Notes under the pieces: model-generated
Told to the model about the DNA's origin: nothing
Seen by the model: only the letters and a program-made list of their open reading frames with translations
Database searches by the model: none
Made by a program: the position numbers and the translations under genes
DNA from: Bacteroidales bacterium
Lineage (GTDB): Bacteria > Bacteroidota > Bacteroidia > Bacteroidales > P3
Assembly (NCBI GenBank): GCA_017616895.1
Contig: JAFZXE010000013.1
Span: 1 to 64,000 of the forward strand
DNA: 64,000 bases
Direction of reading: 5' to 3'
Shown: positions 34,168 through 41,954 of the stretch, in pieces
Layout of the letters: each line of letters opens with the position of its first letter
How positions within the stretch are numbered: the first letter of the stretch is position 1

Positions 34168-35673
34168 TCAATATCCCCTTTCAAACTGTTCGCCCACTTC
34201 GCCCACCGCGTCTTCAGGCAGCTGCTGCTGGCTCAGGCGGCGCTCCCACATGGCTTCCTGTGTCTCGCCTTTGGCGTTGGAGTTGAGCAGACGGTAGTAG
34301 CCCGAGCGGAACTCGTCCCAGAACAGGAACACCCGGTTCGGCGAGTCGGTCGGCATATAGTTGTAGCGCCACAGCTGATAGGGCAGATAGTATATGTGGC
34401 CTTGCGATGCCGAGAAGCCCGCGAGGTCGGCGTGTGCGGCCGAGCCCACGTCGAGTCGGCGCGTCGAGACGAAGTTCTTCTCGTCGCGTATATAGTCGGG
34501 CGGACCGTACTGCAGATAAACCCTTCCCCTGTCGGTGCGGTAGCCTTTGGTGCGGGGATACGAGTAGGTGGCATCGACATACTCCAGCCAGCCCTTATAC
34601 TCGTTCCATTTCATCTCAGCCTGCTCGCCGTGACGTTTTTCCCAGAACTTATACAGGAACGCCTGCTTCTCCTTCACGTTGTCGTTTTTCTTTATCACCT
34701 CGCGTATGAACGTCAGCTCCTCGTCCGAAGCAATCGGGTAGAGCGCGTCGAGGTAGTAGTTCAGCTTGTTCTCGTCGGTGATGCGGCTGGCGAAGGTGCC
34801 GTCATACATACTCATCTCCTCGTTGTTCACCAGCGACGGCTTGGTGCGGTGGAACGGCAGACGCTTATACAGCAGATTGTCGTTGGTGCGGTTGTGAATC
34901 TCCACCACCAGGTTATAGTCGCCCGAAGGCAGCTGACTGATGTCGAGCGGACTATACACCCTCACCAAGTTTTTTGCCTCATGCTGCGTCTCGCTGCCCA
35001 CGTTAGGCATCCTGCGTCCCGTAGTACGATCCTCGACAAACACCAAGCTCGTAAAAGGCTTGCTGAAAACCTCTTTCTTGATGTTGTAAACCTCGTAATA
35101 GACGTTCAGCACATCTATATTGGCAGGGATTTCGTCCTCAACATACGGCTCCATATCGTAGCCGCCACGCGAAAGGATATTCTCCGAAGCCGTAGGCGTC
35201 ACCGTAGCCATCAGCTGCAGCGACGACATTGAAGGTTTCTTCTTCTCGTATGCCACATTCACCCGCTGCAGCAGGCTTGTGCCGCCGTCGTCCTTCGACT
35301 TGTCTCTCAGCGTCAGCTCCAGGTTGTATATTCCGTTCTTCAGACCCACACGCTGCAGGTCGAGAAACGAGAAATGGTTGTCGTCCGCACTTGCCGTCGT
35401 GGGCGAGTTGAGGTCATATTTTTTTGCATACACAATCTCGTCGCCCGACTTATAAACCATCGTCACCTCCACGGTCGCCTTGTAGCGCCCGTTTTCCATC
35501 TTTACAAAACCCAGCGACGAAGCGTCGAACAGCAGGTACGACTCCACATACGGCTGGTCGTCCTCGGGCAGATAGAAAGTCGAATAGCTGAACACGGCGC
35601 TCAAGCTGCGTCCCTGACCCCATACCGGCGCAACCAGCGCCACCAGCATCAATGCAAAAATTATCTTTCTCAT
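34168..35673 (-). CDS. GWxTD domain-containing secreted protein
   Basis: 501 aa with a signal peptide (MRKIIFALMLVALVAPVWG). The N-terminal 350 residues are beta-sandwich-like (SYLLFDASSLGFVKMENGRY). The C-terminal part carries the GWxTD-type block, with RTDRGRVYLQYGPPDYI and LPYQLWRYNYM, a domain specific to Bacteroidota and related phyla. No biochemical function is established for the family. The adjacent lipid A acyltransferase gene on the same strand suggests an envelope role. The 930-bp upstream region is repeat-rich. Confidence 0.87.
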   Translation of the reverse strand: MRKIIFALMLVALVAPVWGQGRSLSAVFSYSTFYLPEDDQPYVESYLLFDASSLGFVKMENGRYKATVEVTMVYKSGDEIVYAKKYDLNSPTTASADDNHFSFLDLQRVGLKNGIYNLELTLRDKSKDDGGTSLLQRVNVAYEKKKPSMSSLQLMATVTPTASENILSRGGYDMEPYVEDEIPANIDVLNVYYEVYNIKKEVFSKPFTSLVFVEDRTTGRRMPNVGSETQHEAKNLVRVYSPLDISQLPSGDYNLVVEIHNRTNDNLLYKRLPFHRTKPSLVNNEEMSMYDGTFASRITDENKLNYYLDALYPIASDEELTFIREVIKKNDNVKEKQAFLYKFWEKRHGEQAEMKWNEYKGWLEYVDATYSYPRTKGYRTDRGRVYLQYGPPDYIRDEKNFVSTRRLDVGSAAHADLAGFSASQGHIYYLPYQLWRYNYMPTDSPNRVFLFWDEFRSGYYRLLNSNAKGETQEAMWERRLSQQQLPEDAVGEVGEQFERGY

Positions 35674-35780
35674 GTTTTTTAAAATTATAACTAATTAACG
35701 CAAACCGCCCCGTTATATTGCGTCACATTCACAAATCATTGCTTTGTAGCTGAATATCAACACGCATTTCGCCCACAATT

Positions 35781-35918
35781 CTTTTACCTTTCACCTACTT
35801 TTCGTTTACATTTCTTTTACCTTTGTTATACTTTTTCACCTACTTTTCTTTTACTTTTCTTTTACCTTTGTTCTACTTTTCTCCTACTTTTCTTTTACTT
35901 TTCTCCTACTTTTCACCC
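35781..35918. repeat. 11-bp phased pyrimidine array
   Basis: About 12 units of the type CCTACTTTTCT / TTTTACTTTTC / TTTTACCTTTG in exact 11-bp register from 35794. The plus strand is almost pure pyrimidine plus A. Confidence 0.88.
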
Positions 35919-35928
35919 ATATCGGTTA

Positions 35929-36005
35929 TATACAGACCCTATACAGACCCTATACAGACCCTATACAAACCCTATACAAACCCTACACCGCGCCTACCCT
36001 GCGCC
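35929..36005. repeat. 11-bp phased TATACAGACCC array
   Basis: Seven units: TATACAGACCC three times, TATACAAACCC twice, then TACACCGCGCC and TACCCTGCGCC, all 11 bp. Confidence 0.9.
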
Positions 36006-36265
36006 CACCGTGGTTTTGCCGTCGTTCGTTTTGCTAATTTGTGTGGTTTGCTGATTTAGGTTGTCACTTTTGCGTCCTGCGACTGGATTAAGTTGACGGG
36101 TTAATAATTATCGACTGATTTTTGTTGTCAGCCGCCCGCGGTTGCGACTGAAAACGGTTTACTCTGATCCAGAGCCTGAGCTTTCCGCTTTTACTGACAT
36201 TCGTTGATTTTTTTGCGAACATTGCCACATCCTCACCTCCATCAGCCGCAAAACCAAGCCCCAAG

Positions 36266-36419
36266 TGCTCTCTGCCTGCTTTCTACCTGCTCTCTAGGTG
36301 CTCTACAAGTGCATAACAACTGCTACAAAAGTAAGACTATGCTAAGAGAAAACTAGGAAAATACTAAGACAAATGCAGGAGCCAGGTAGGAGAAAAGTTG
36401 GACACTGGTAGAAGAAAAC
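36266..36419. repeat. 11-bp phased degenerate array (14 units)
   Basis: Fourteen 11-bp units drift from TGCTCTCTGCC through TGCTACAAAAG to TAAGAGAAAAC and TAGAAGAAAAC without loss of register. Confidence 0.82.
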
Positions 36420-36530
36420 CACAAAACAATCAGGAGCCGCCTCCGTCCCCAACAGGGACGACCCTAGGAGAAATCGGGGACGAAACCAATTCCGCACCGC
36501 CCCCAACCCATCATACATCAACACCTAAAA

Positions 36531-36606
36531 ATACTATCGCCCCGTTCGGGCACGCAAAAAAAACTATCGCCCCGTGCGGGCACAAAATCATCACCCCGTG
36601 CGGACA
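36531..36606 (-). repeat. Triplicated GC-rich word after the kinase gene
   Basis: Read on the minus strand: three copies of TGCCCGCACGGGGCGATAG-like sequence, each followed by a T-rich stretch. Each copy can form a short CCCGCACGGG stem. They lie directly beyond the kinase stop codon and may act as weak terminators. Confidence 0.7.
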
Positions 36607-36607
36607 G

Positions 36608-38362
36608 TCACTCTATCGCCTCGATATTCTCCCACTGCCCCCATACCGCATGGTGCCTGTACTTCTCCACCGACTCCTTCGGCACCTTCAGCACCGCGTT
36701 CGACGGCCTTCCCTCGAACGTCGTCTCCAGAACGCTGGGCGGCTCTAACGCCCTCACGGTCACACACTCCAGATTATAACATTCGGTAAAGGCATAGTTG
36801 CCCACAAATTTTATCGACCTCCCGAAGTCAATATTGCGGATGTTATAGTCATACGAGAACGCATAGTTGCCCACAACCTCGGTCGAATCAGGGAACTTCA
36901 GGCTCTCGAACCCCGTCGCGTAGAACGCCCCGTGCTCGATAACCTTCAAACTGTTCGGAAACACAATATCGGTCATGTTGCTGTCTCTGGCAAACACGTT
37001 GTTCGGCATGGTTTCCAACCCATCCTCAAACACCGCCTCCCGCAAGTTTACGACCGATCTGAACAGATCCAGCGGCACATGCCTCACGTTGCCGGTCACC
37101 ACGACCTTTTCGAGCGACGAGCAGCGGTAGAAAAAAGTGCGTATTTCCGATTTGAAACTATATTCGCACGAGTCGGCTTTCCACACGACGGTCGTGAGTC
37201 TCGAGCAGTCGTTGAATGCGCTCAGACCCAGACGGGTGAGCGACCGTGGAATCACCAGCGTGTCACGCAGTCCCGAGCAGGCGCAGAAAGCCATGCGACC
37301 TATCGACTCCAACCCTTCCGGCAGTTCCACCCTCTTGAGCCCAAAGCAGTTCTGGAAGGTCCCGTCGTCTATACTCGTCACCCTGTAGTCGAGCCCAAAC
37401 CTTTTTATTGTCGCCGGAATCCGCATCTCCCCGCCTATCTCCTCATATTCTTCCGGCCACGGTTGGGTTGCCGATGCCGGACACACCAGCATCACCTCGC
37501 GCTGCGGGAAATTGCTTATCACGCGGTAATAGACCATCTGCCCCGAGTCGAGCCGCACACGGAACATACGGTTTGTCGGCACCACGGCGGCTATCACCAA
37601 GGCAACAATAGCCATCGCGACCCCCACCCACACATACCAGAGGCTGCGCATCTCGCGCCTGAATCGCTCCACCGTAGCCGGGCGCCGCGTCGGCTCCTTG
37701 CGTGTCGCTTTTCTCACCGCCCTGCGGTATCGGTGGGGGAACATCATCGACGTGATACGCCCCAGCGAGTATATGTCGGCCCGTTGGTCCGAAACCATGC
37801 CCTCCCCCTGTTCGGGTGCGGCATAGCCCACAGTGCCCGACGACTGCTTGAAAGCCGCATACTGCGGCCCGTCGCTCAGCCCGAAGTCAATCAACTTGAC
37901 ATTGTTGCCTTCCTCGGTTATTATGATGTTGGCTGGTTTCAGGTCGTGGTGATACACGTTGTGCGCATGGCAGTGGGCCACCGCGTCGAGCAGCTGGCCG
38001 AGCACCTCGCGTCGTTCCCCGCACGAGCGTTTACCTTTGAGCCATTCGTCCAGCGTCGTCCCAGCCACATATTCCATCACTATGCACTGCCCCGCTTTTT
38101 CGTCGTGCTCGAAACTCTCGACCCTCACCACATTGGGGTGGTCCAGCCTCACCCCGATACTATATTCCTTGTATAGCCATTCCTCGTATATCGGGTTGTC
38201 CCTGAACTGCTCGGCCAACCCCTTCAGCACATACCAACGTCCCCAGCGCCGAGCCTTGTAGAACACATGGCACGCGCCACGCCCCAGTTCGCTGTATGAC
38301 GAAAAGAAGTCGTCGGTCAACCTCGCGCCACCCGAAATACCACCCGACGGACAGTCCATCAT
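36608..38362 (-). CDS. Transmembrane Ser/Thr protein kinase with extracytoplasmic leucine-rich repeats
   Basis: 584 aa. The cytoplasmic Hanks-type kinase domain (about 15-235) has glycine loop ELGRGACHVFY, Lys47 in YVLKG, the catalytic loop VYHHDLKPANI (D140) and IDFGLSD (D159), then APEQ. One transmembrane helix lies at about 242-261. The outer part (about 300-584) is made of BspA-type LRR_5 repeats (GTFQNCFGLKRVELPEGLES, AFYATGFESLKFPDSTEV). This suggests a receptor kinase that senses an external ligand. ATG 38362 is preceded by a strong AGGAGG and a TATCTTTGC promoter element at 38438-38446; an upstream in-frame extension would start before that promoter. Confidence 0.88.
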   Translation of the reverse strand: MMDCPSGGISGGARLTDDFFSSYSELGRGACHVFYKARRWGRWYVLKGLAEQFRDNPIYEEWLYKEYSIGVRLDHPNVVRVESFEHDEKAGQCIVMEYVAGTTLDEWLKGKRSCGERREVLGQLLDAVAHCHAHNVYHHDLKPANIIITEEGNNVKLIDFGLSDGPQYAAFKQSSGTVGYAAPEQGEGMVSDQRADIYSLGRITSMMFPHRYRRAVRKATRKEPTRRPATVERFRREMRSLWYVWVGVAMAIVALVIAAVVPTNRMFRVRLDSGQMVYYRVISNFPQREVMLVCPASATQPWPEEYEEIGGEMRIPATIKRFGLDYRVTSIDDGTFQNCFGLKRVELPEGLESIGRMAFCACSGLRDTLVIPRSLTRLGLSAFNDCSRLTTVVWKADSCEYSFKSEIRTFFYRCSSLEKVVVTGNVRHVPLDLFRSVVNLREAVFEDGLETMPNNVFARDSNMTDIVFPNSLKVIEHGAFYATGFESLKFPDSTEVVGNYAFSYDYNIRNIDFGRSIKFVGNYAFTECYNLECVTVRALEPPSVLETTFEGRPSNAVLKVPKESVEKYRHHAVWGQWENIEAIE

Positions 38363-38437
38363 CTGCCCCCTCCTTTGCCGTTCATTATTCGAATAAAGTT
38401 CAAAAACATCACGCCTTGCAACAAAGTTTTTCAAACT

Positions 38438-38446
38438 GCAAAGATA
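38438..38446 (-). promoter_or_regulatory. -7 element of the kinase gene
   Basis: On the minus strand TATCTTTGC is an exact TAnnTTTG match, 76 bp before the ATG at 38362. It faces away from the divergent regulator promoter at 38548-38556, so the two promoters share about 100 bp. Confidence 0.7.
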
Positions 38447-38547
38447 CACAATCTTTTCACAACCCCACCATTCACCCACCAATATTACCTAATCACCAAT
38501 CACCCAAAACGGACCAAAACGGTTACAGCCATCATAGAATAATTTCA

Positions 38548-38556
38548 TATTTTTGC
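38548..38556 (+). promoter_or_regulatory. -7 element giving a near-leaderless start
   Basis: TATTTTTGC matches the consensus and ends only 8 bp before the ATG at 38565. The expected transcription start is therefore at or within a few bases of the start codon. Confidence 0.6.
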
Positions 38557-38564
38557 AACCCGTT

Positions 38565-39143
38565 ATGACAGACACTACCGACACCATAAAGAAACTCCTC
38601 CAGCTCGTCTGCGAGTCGGCGGGCTGCGAAGCCAACACCCCGGGAGATTTCTACACCCTGGCCGGATACATCGAAAAACGCACAGGCGTCCCCATAGGCC
38701 TCACCACCACCAAACGCCTCTGGAACTATGCCGGCCTTTCGTCCAAGCCGCGTATCTCGACCCTCAACCTCCTTGCGCGGGCCCTCGGCTATCGCAATTT
38801 CGAGGATTTTTCAGCCCACCACTCCGACATCACCCCGTCGAGCGACCCCGTTTTAGGACGTGCCATAAAGCAGAGCGACCTCAAGCGCGGCGACCGGCTC
38901 CTTCTGCGCTGGAATCCAGGGCGGGAGCTCATGGTGGAATATCTCGACAACGGCTGTTTCCGTGTGCTCGAGAGCGTCGCCAGCAAGCTGGGCGTCGGCA
39001 CCACCTTCCAGGCCGCCTTCTTCGCGCTGGGCCACCCCGCCATGATTGCCAACGTCATCTACAACGACACCACCTGGACACTCTACGAACTCGGCCAGCA
39101 AGGCGGCATCACATACTTACGCCACATACCCGCCGAACAGTGA
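38565..39143 (+). CDS. Putative regulator divergent from the receptor kinase
   Basis: 192 aa. The N-terminal 80 residues are helical and look like a DNA-binding or docking domain (GDFYTLAGYIEKRTGVPIG, TLNLLARALGYRNFEDFSAH). The LNLLARALGY segment resembles the recognition part of HTH_3-type proteins. The C-terminal half is a small beta-rich domain (SDLKRGDRLLLRWNPGRELM, GCFRVLESVASKLGVG). I do not recognise a named family. The divergent arrangement with the kinase (203 bp between starts) suggests it may be that kinase's partner or regulator. This is inference. Confidence 0.65.
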   Translation: MTDTTDTIKKLLQLVCESAGCEANTPGDFYTLAGYIEKRTGVPIGLTTTKRLWNYAGLSSKPRISTLNLLARALGYRNFEDFSAHHSDITPSSDPVLGRAIKQSDLKRGDRLLLRWNPGRELMVEYLDNGCFRVLESVASKLGVGTTFQAAFFALGHPAMIANVIYNDTTWTLYELGQQGGITYLRHIPAEQ

Positions 39144-39154
39144 TTTCACACCCT

Positions 39155-39344
39155 CTTTTGACAAAATAAAGAGGAATAAACCCTAGTTTTTTGTCAAAAT
39201 CAAGAGGAATAATCCCCACTTTTTTGACAAAATCAAGAGGAATAGCCCCCACTTTTTTCGACAAAATCAAGAGGAATAAGCCTCGCTTTTTTGTCAAAAT
39301 CAAGAGGAATAAGCCACACTTTTTTGTCAAAATCAAGAGGAAAG
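39155..39344. repeat. 33-bp tandem repeat (about 6 units)
   Basis: Six copies of a unit of 33-34 bp with core GTCAAAATCAAGAGGAATAA and a T6 run, in the gap between two convergent genes. Because 33 is a multiple of three, both strands look open in some frames, but no coding signal is seen. Confidence 0.9.
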
Positions 39345-40544
39345 TCAATACATCAGCCCGAAAAGCCACAATGGCAGTTTGTTGCCATAGGGATATTCTA
39401 TGCCGTCACAAGCAAGATAGGCATTCTCTCGGCCCGCAATCTGACTGCCGTCTTTAGAACTGCCCCCTACTTCAAACACCCACTTGCCGTCAACAACGAA
39501 GTCCGCAGATTTGGCATATTCCACACTATGCCGATAGGCTACCTGATTGCAGAAAAAAGACTCTCTGACAGTCCCATCATTGGCCGCAGCGAGATTGAGG
39601 ACATAACACAGATTAGGGTTCTCCATCAGAATCTTGTCGGGTTTCTGCATCCGCTTAACCGACGTGGCATCAGAGTAGAGTAGGCGGATAAGCCGCGCAT
39701 CGTGAAGATATTGCAGATAAGAGGTCAGGCTCACACGACTCAGTTCTAGCATCTTCGACAGCTTGCTGATATCCACAAGCATAGGAACTTCGGTTGCCAG
39801 CACAGCCAAGAGCGCTTTGAGTTTTCGGATATTTCCAACATCAACCCCACGCTGCTGAGGGAGTTCGATTCCTAGAATCATATCCACCACATTCTCGACC
39901 CGAATGGGGTACTGTTTAGGATTTTCCTTGCGAAATGGGTAGTAGCCAGAGCGAAGATATTCACTGAAATGTTCCAACGGACGACATTTGCCGTTCACCT
40001 CCTCACAAATGGCGTCAGCTTGGCATACGATGTCATTCAAGGTGCACTGTGGCAGTTTGATTTTATGATAGAATTCCTGATACTCCCTGAACGACAATCC
40101 CTGCATCTCATAGCACACACACCTTCTCGACAGGTCAGCCTCCGCATTGAGAATCTGCAACAATGAAGATCCTGTGAAAACTATCTTGATTGTGGGATAA
40201 AGGTCATAGATGTTCTTTATATATTGACTCCAATGCGGATACTTGTGCACTTCGTCCAAAAACAGACATTCACCGCCCGACTGATAAAAGGACTGTACGG
40301 TATCCATCAAATCATGCTGTGCAAAATAGGCGCTGTCAAGGTTGATATACAGGGCCTTCTTGGTTGCGGCACCATAGTGCAACTTGATATGCTGGAGTAG
40401 CAGTGTGGTTTTGCCGACGCCTCTGGCTCCGCGAATACCGATAAGGCGGGTGCTCTCCCAGTCAATTTCATACATCAGGGAACGTACAAATGTTGTTGTA
40501 AGATTCTGAATCAATTGACGTTGCAATGCAAAAAATGCTTCCAT
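39345..40544 (-). CDS. DUF4143 AAA-type ATPase
   Basis: 399 aa ATPase of the AAA_14/DUF4143 family. Walker A is GIRGARGVGKTTLLL, Walker B is ECLFLDEVHKY, and sensor IVFTGSS is present. The C-terminal DUF4143 region, a winged-helix and nuclease-like fold, begins around KLKALLAVLATEVPML and ends with FVVDGKWVFEVGGSSKD. The family is common in Bacteroidota accessory DNA; its function is unknown. ATG 40544 is chosen over GTG 40565, which would lie at the putative transcription start. Two perfect palindromes lie just upstream, suggesting regulation. Confidence 0.87.
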   Translation of the reverse strand: MEAFFALQRQLIQNLTTTFVRSLMYEIDWESTRLIGIRGARGVGKTTLLLQHIKLHYGAATKKALYINLDSAYFAQHDLMDTVQSFYQSGGECLFLDEVHKYPHWSQYIKNIYDLYPTIKIVFTGSSLLQILNAEADLSRRCVCYEMQGLSFREYQEFYHKIKLPQCTLNDIVCQADAICEEVNGKCRPLEHFSEYLRSGYYPFRKENPKQYPIRVENVVDMILGIELPQQRGVDVGNIRKLKALLAVLATEVPMLVDISKLSKMLELSRVSLTSYLQYLHDARLIRLLYSDATSVKRMQKPDKILMENPNLCYVLNLAAANDGTVRESFFCNQVAYRHSVEYAKSADFVVDGKWVFEVGGSSKDGSQIAGRENAYLACDGIEYPYGNKLPLWLFGLMY

Positions 40545-40563
40545 AACTATTTTGGATTTTGCC

Positions 40564-40572
40564 ACAAAAATA
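40564..40572 (-). promoter_or_regulatory. -7 element of the DUF4143 gene
   Basis: On the minus strand TATTTTTGT (TAnnTTTG match) lies 20-28 bp before the ATG at 40544 and directly beside the first palindrome. Confidence 0.55.
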
Positions 40573-40579
40573 CATAAAA

Positions 40580-40599
40580 TTGTTTAATACGTTAAACAA
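40580..40599. promoter_or_regulatory. Perfect palindrome, putative operator 1
   Basis: TTGTTTAA-TACG-TTAAACAA: perfect 8-bp arms around 4 bp, placed between the -7 and -35 region of the DUF4143 promoter. Confidence 0.65.
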
Positions 40600-40612
40600 A
40601 GATCACGAAAAT

Positions 40613-40632
40613 TTGTTTAACCCATTAAACAA
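40613..40632. promoter_or_regulatory. Perfect palindrome, putative operator 2
   Basis: TTGTTTAA-CCCA-TTAAACAA: the same arms with a different spacer, 33 bp (three helical turns) from the first site. Confidence 0.65.
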
Positions 40633-40726
40633 TTATCGTCATCCAACGCCTCACTCTCTTAACCTTTTAATCAAACGTGTACGTGGAAAGCCCACCATTC
40701 CGTTCAGACCACTTTTTAACAAATCC

Positions 40727-40834
40727 TCAAAATTATTTATGCCCAAATGTTACATTTCCTCAATATTTCAAACACGTATATATTACAAAATCTCACAATT
40801 TATAATGCCAAATTGTTACATTACCTCATAATTT
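40727..40834. repeat. Imperfect 42-bp direct repeat, 66-bp period
   Basis: Copies at 40727-40768 and 40793-40834 match at 33 of 42 positions. Each contains a GTTACATT core that is part of the near-palindrome AAATGTTACATTT in the first copy. Confidence 0.75.
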
Positions 40835-40954
40835 ATCACATTGTTGACAGTGCGGAAAGTGGTTTGTTAATAATTTAACCCCACACTAGGAGTGTGGGGT
40901 ATTGCCACCCCCAACAAAAGCGTGCCGAAGGTACGCCACTTTAAAAAAATTTCG

Positions 40955-40963
40955 TATATTTGC
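40955..40963 (+). promoter_or_regulatory. Orphan -7 element
   Basis: TATATTTGC is an exact consensus match but no convincing gene follows. A transcript may begin here that contains the GCAAACC stem-loop. Confidence 0.45.
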
Positions 40964-41598
40964 AGACGCAAACCGAGAGAAAAAGGTTTGCCGAAAGAAA
41001 GCGCATTTTCGCCTTATTCCGACCGTGTGAATCTCGACAATTTACACATTATCTGTGATGTTAGGAATAAAGGAGTTACGAGATGCTCCCTTGATTGTAT
41101 ATATACATTCATTGTGGGGCGATTCAAAGTATCTTTATATTCACTTCACAGGGAAGTCGAGACCCTCACACGGGAAGATAGAGACATACTGAATGGCTCC
41201 ACTTTCTTCCGTTGTTGATAGTAAATATAATAGTAAATATAATTGAGTAAAATGCACAACGAACAGTTTGAACAAGTGAAATTGCGAATCCAGCACAACA
41301 AGTTATACACAACATGCAAAAAAACGACATATTTTCACCCATGCGAAAGACTGATTCCCATAGCATTACGAAACGAACCAAAACGGTTTTGGCAGAGACA
41401 GCATTTATTGTGAAATTTGCATGTGAAAAAAATCTTGCGTAGTAATCCAAACAACATTTCTCTTTTCTAATGCTTAATTTCTGATACCTATTGATTATTT
41501 ATGCTATACATAGTTAACGAGTACCCCAAATTTAGCCCAGTTTCGGAATAGCACAAATATAAAATATAGACAGAGCAATATTAATCAATAAAAACAAC

Positions 41599-41630
41599 GG
41601 AGAAAGCCGAAAATCCATAAAAGAGTAGGC
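41599..41630 (+). repeat. Leader repeat, copy A
   Basis: Contains GCCGAAAATCCATAAAAGAG followed by TAGGC, 20 bp before the ATG at 41650. Copies B (42373-42404) and C (44928-44960) precede other genes of the cluster. Confidence 0.85.
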
Positions 41631-41649
41631 GATAATAAAAAATAAAATT

Positions 41650-41892
41650 ATGTCATACAAATTAAAAATCACTGCTGGTCGTAGCGCAGGTGTGGGTTGG
41701 ATGATGAAACCCGATGGTAGTTTTATGAGACAAAACAATGGAATTGAATTGGTTTTTGTTGTTGACTCCCCTTACAAAGACCGTATTTCATCGGATGAAC
41801 TACTGAAACAGACAGGCAACAAATGGAAACCTGGAATAGGGAAACCTGACACCATTATGAATGCCAACGGTTGGAAAGTTGAAGTTATTTAA
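41650..41892 (+). CDS. Small cluster protein 1 (80 aa), unknown
   Basis: 80 aa soluble protein, beta-rich, starting MSYKLKITAGRS, with a Trp/Gly/Pro-rich C-terminus (GNKWKPGIGKPDTI). No family is recognised and no signal peptide is seen. It is preceded by leader repeat A and followed 15 bp later by the GGAGACGTCCT stem-loop. Base composition is AT-richer than the flanking core genes. The size and setting would fit an immunity-type or partner protein, but nothing in the sequence proves it. Confidence 0.65.
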   Translation: MSYKLKITAGRSAGVGWMMKPDGSFMRQNNGIELVFVVDSPYKDRISSDELLKQTGNKWKPGIGKPDTIMNANGWKVEVI

Positions 41893-41906
41893 TCACCCCT
41901 CTTAAT

Positions 41907-41938
41907 AATCAGGGCGGATGGAGACGTCCTCCCTGGTT
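41907..41938 (+). promoter_or_regulatory. Conserved stem-loop, copy 1
   Basis: AATCAGGG pairs with CCCTGGTT around a loop containing TGGAGACGTCCT. It lies between the 80-aa gene and the 133-aa gene, 16 bp before the ATG of the latter. The second copy (42670-42703) keeps the loop but changes stem bases in a compensatory way. Confidence 0.7.
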
Positions 41939-41954
41939 CAAAAATAATCCTTTG

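Larger units (their letters stand above)
35674..36607. other. 934-bp gene-free, repeat-rich gap
   Basis: No convincing gene is present. It contains three 11-bp phased arrays (35781-35918, 35929-36005 and 36266-36419) and a cluster of GC-rich CCCGTGCGGGCAC words (36531-36606) at the end of the kinase gene. The piece 36006-36265 shows nothing recognisable. Confidence 0.8.
40633..41598. other. 966-bp gap without a supported gene
   Basis: Contents seen: a 42-bp imperfect direct repeat (40727-40768 and 40793-40834), a CCCCACACT/AGTGTGGGG stem-loop (40881-40901), a consensus TATATTTGC (40955-40963), and a GCAAACC/GGTTTGC stem-loop (about 40967-40991). The open frame at 40986-41218 downstream of that element has no recognisable domain and a poor protein-like composition. 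It is not called as a gene. Nothing is recognised in 41219-41598. Confidence 0.6.

Noticed and set aside
34114-35232. Plus-strand frame (372 codons) opposite the GWxTD gene
   Set aside because: Antisense to a gene with signal peptide and family blocks; Val/His/Arg-rich shadow translation.
36932-38176. Plus-strand open frame (414 codons) opposite the kinase
   Set aside because: Shadow of the kinase gene; His- and Arg-rich, with no motif.
39155-39344. Possible CRISPR array
   Set aside because: Units are contiguous 33-34 bp repeats with no unique spacers of constant length and no cas genes. The Cas4-like domain at 46607 belongs to a DUF2779 protein.
39109-39369. Open frames on both strands through the 33-bp array
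   Set aside because: Openness follows from the repeat length being a multiple of three. No start with a leader, and the translation is a simple repeat on both strands.
40892-41218. 108-codon open frame near an orphan promoter element
   Set aside because: It begins upstream of the -7 element, has no domain, and contains a stem-loop. The composition does not look like a protein. Left as non-coding pending expression data.
41166-41450. 94-codon minus-strand frame in the accessory gap
   Set aside because: Phe/Cys-rich AT-driven translation with no neighbour in the same direction and no promoter.
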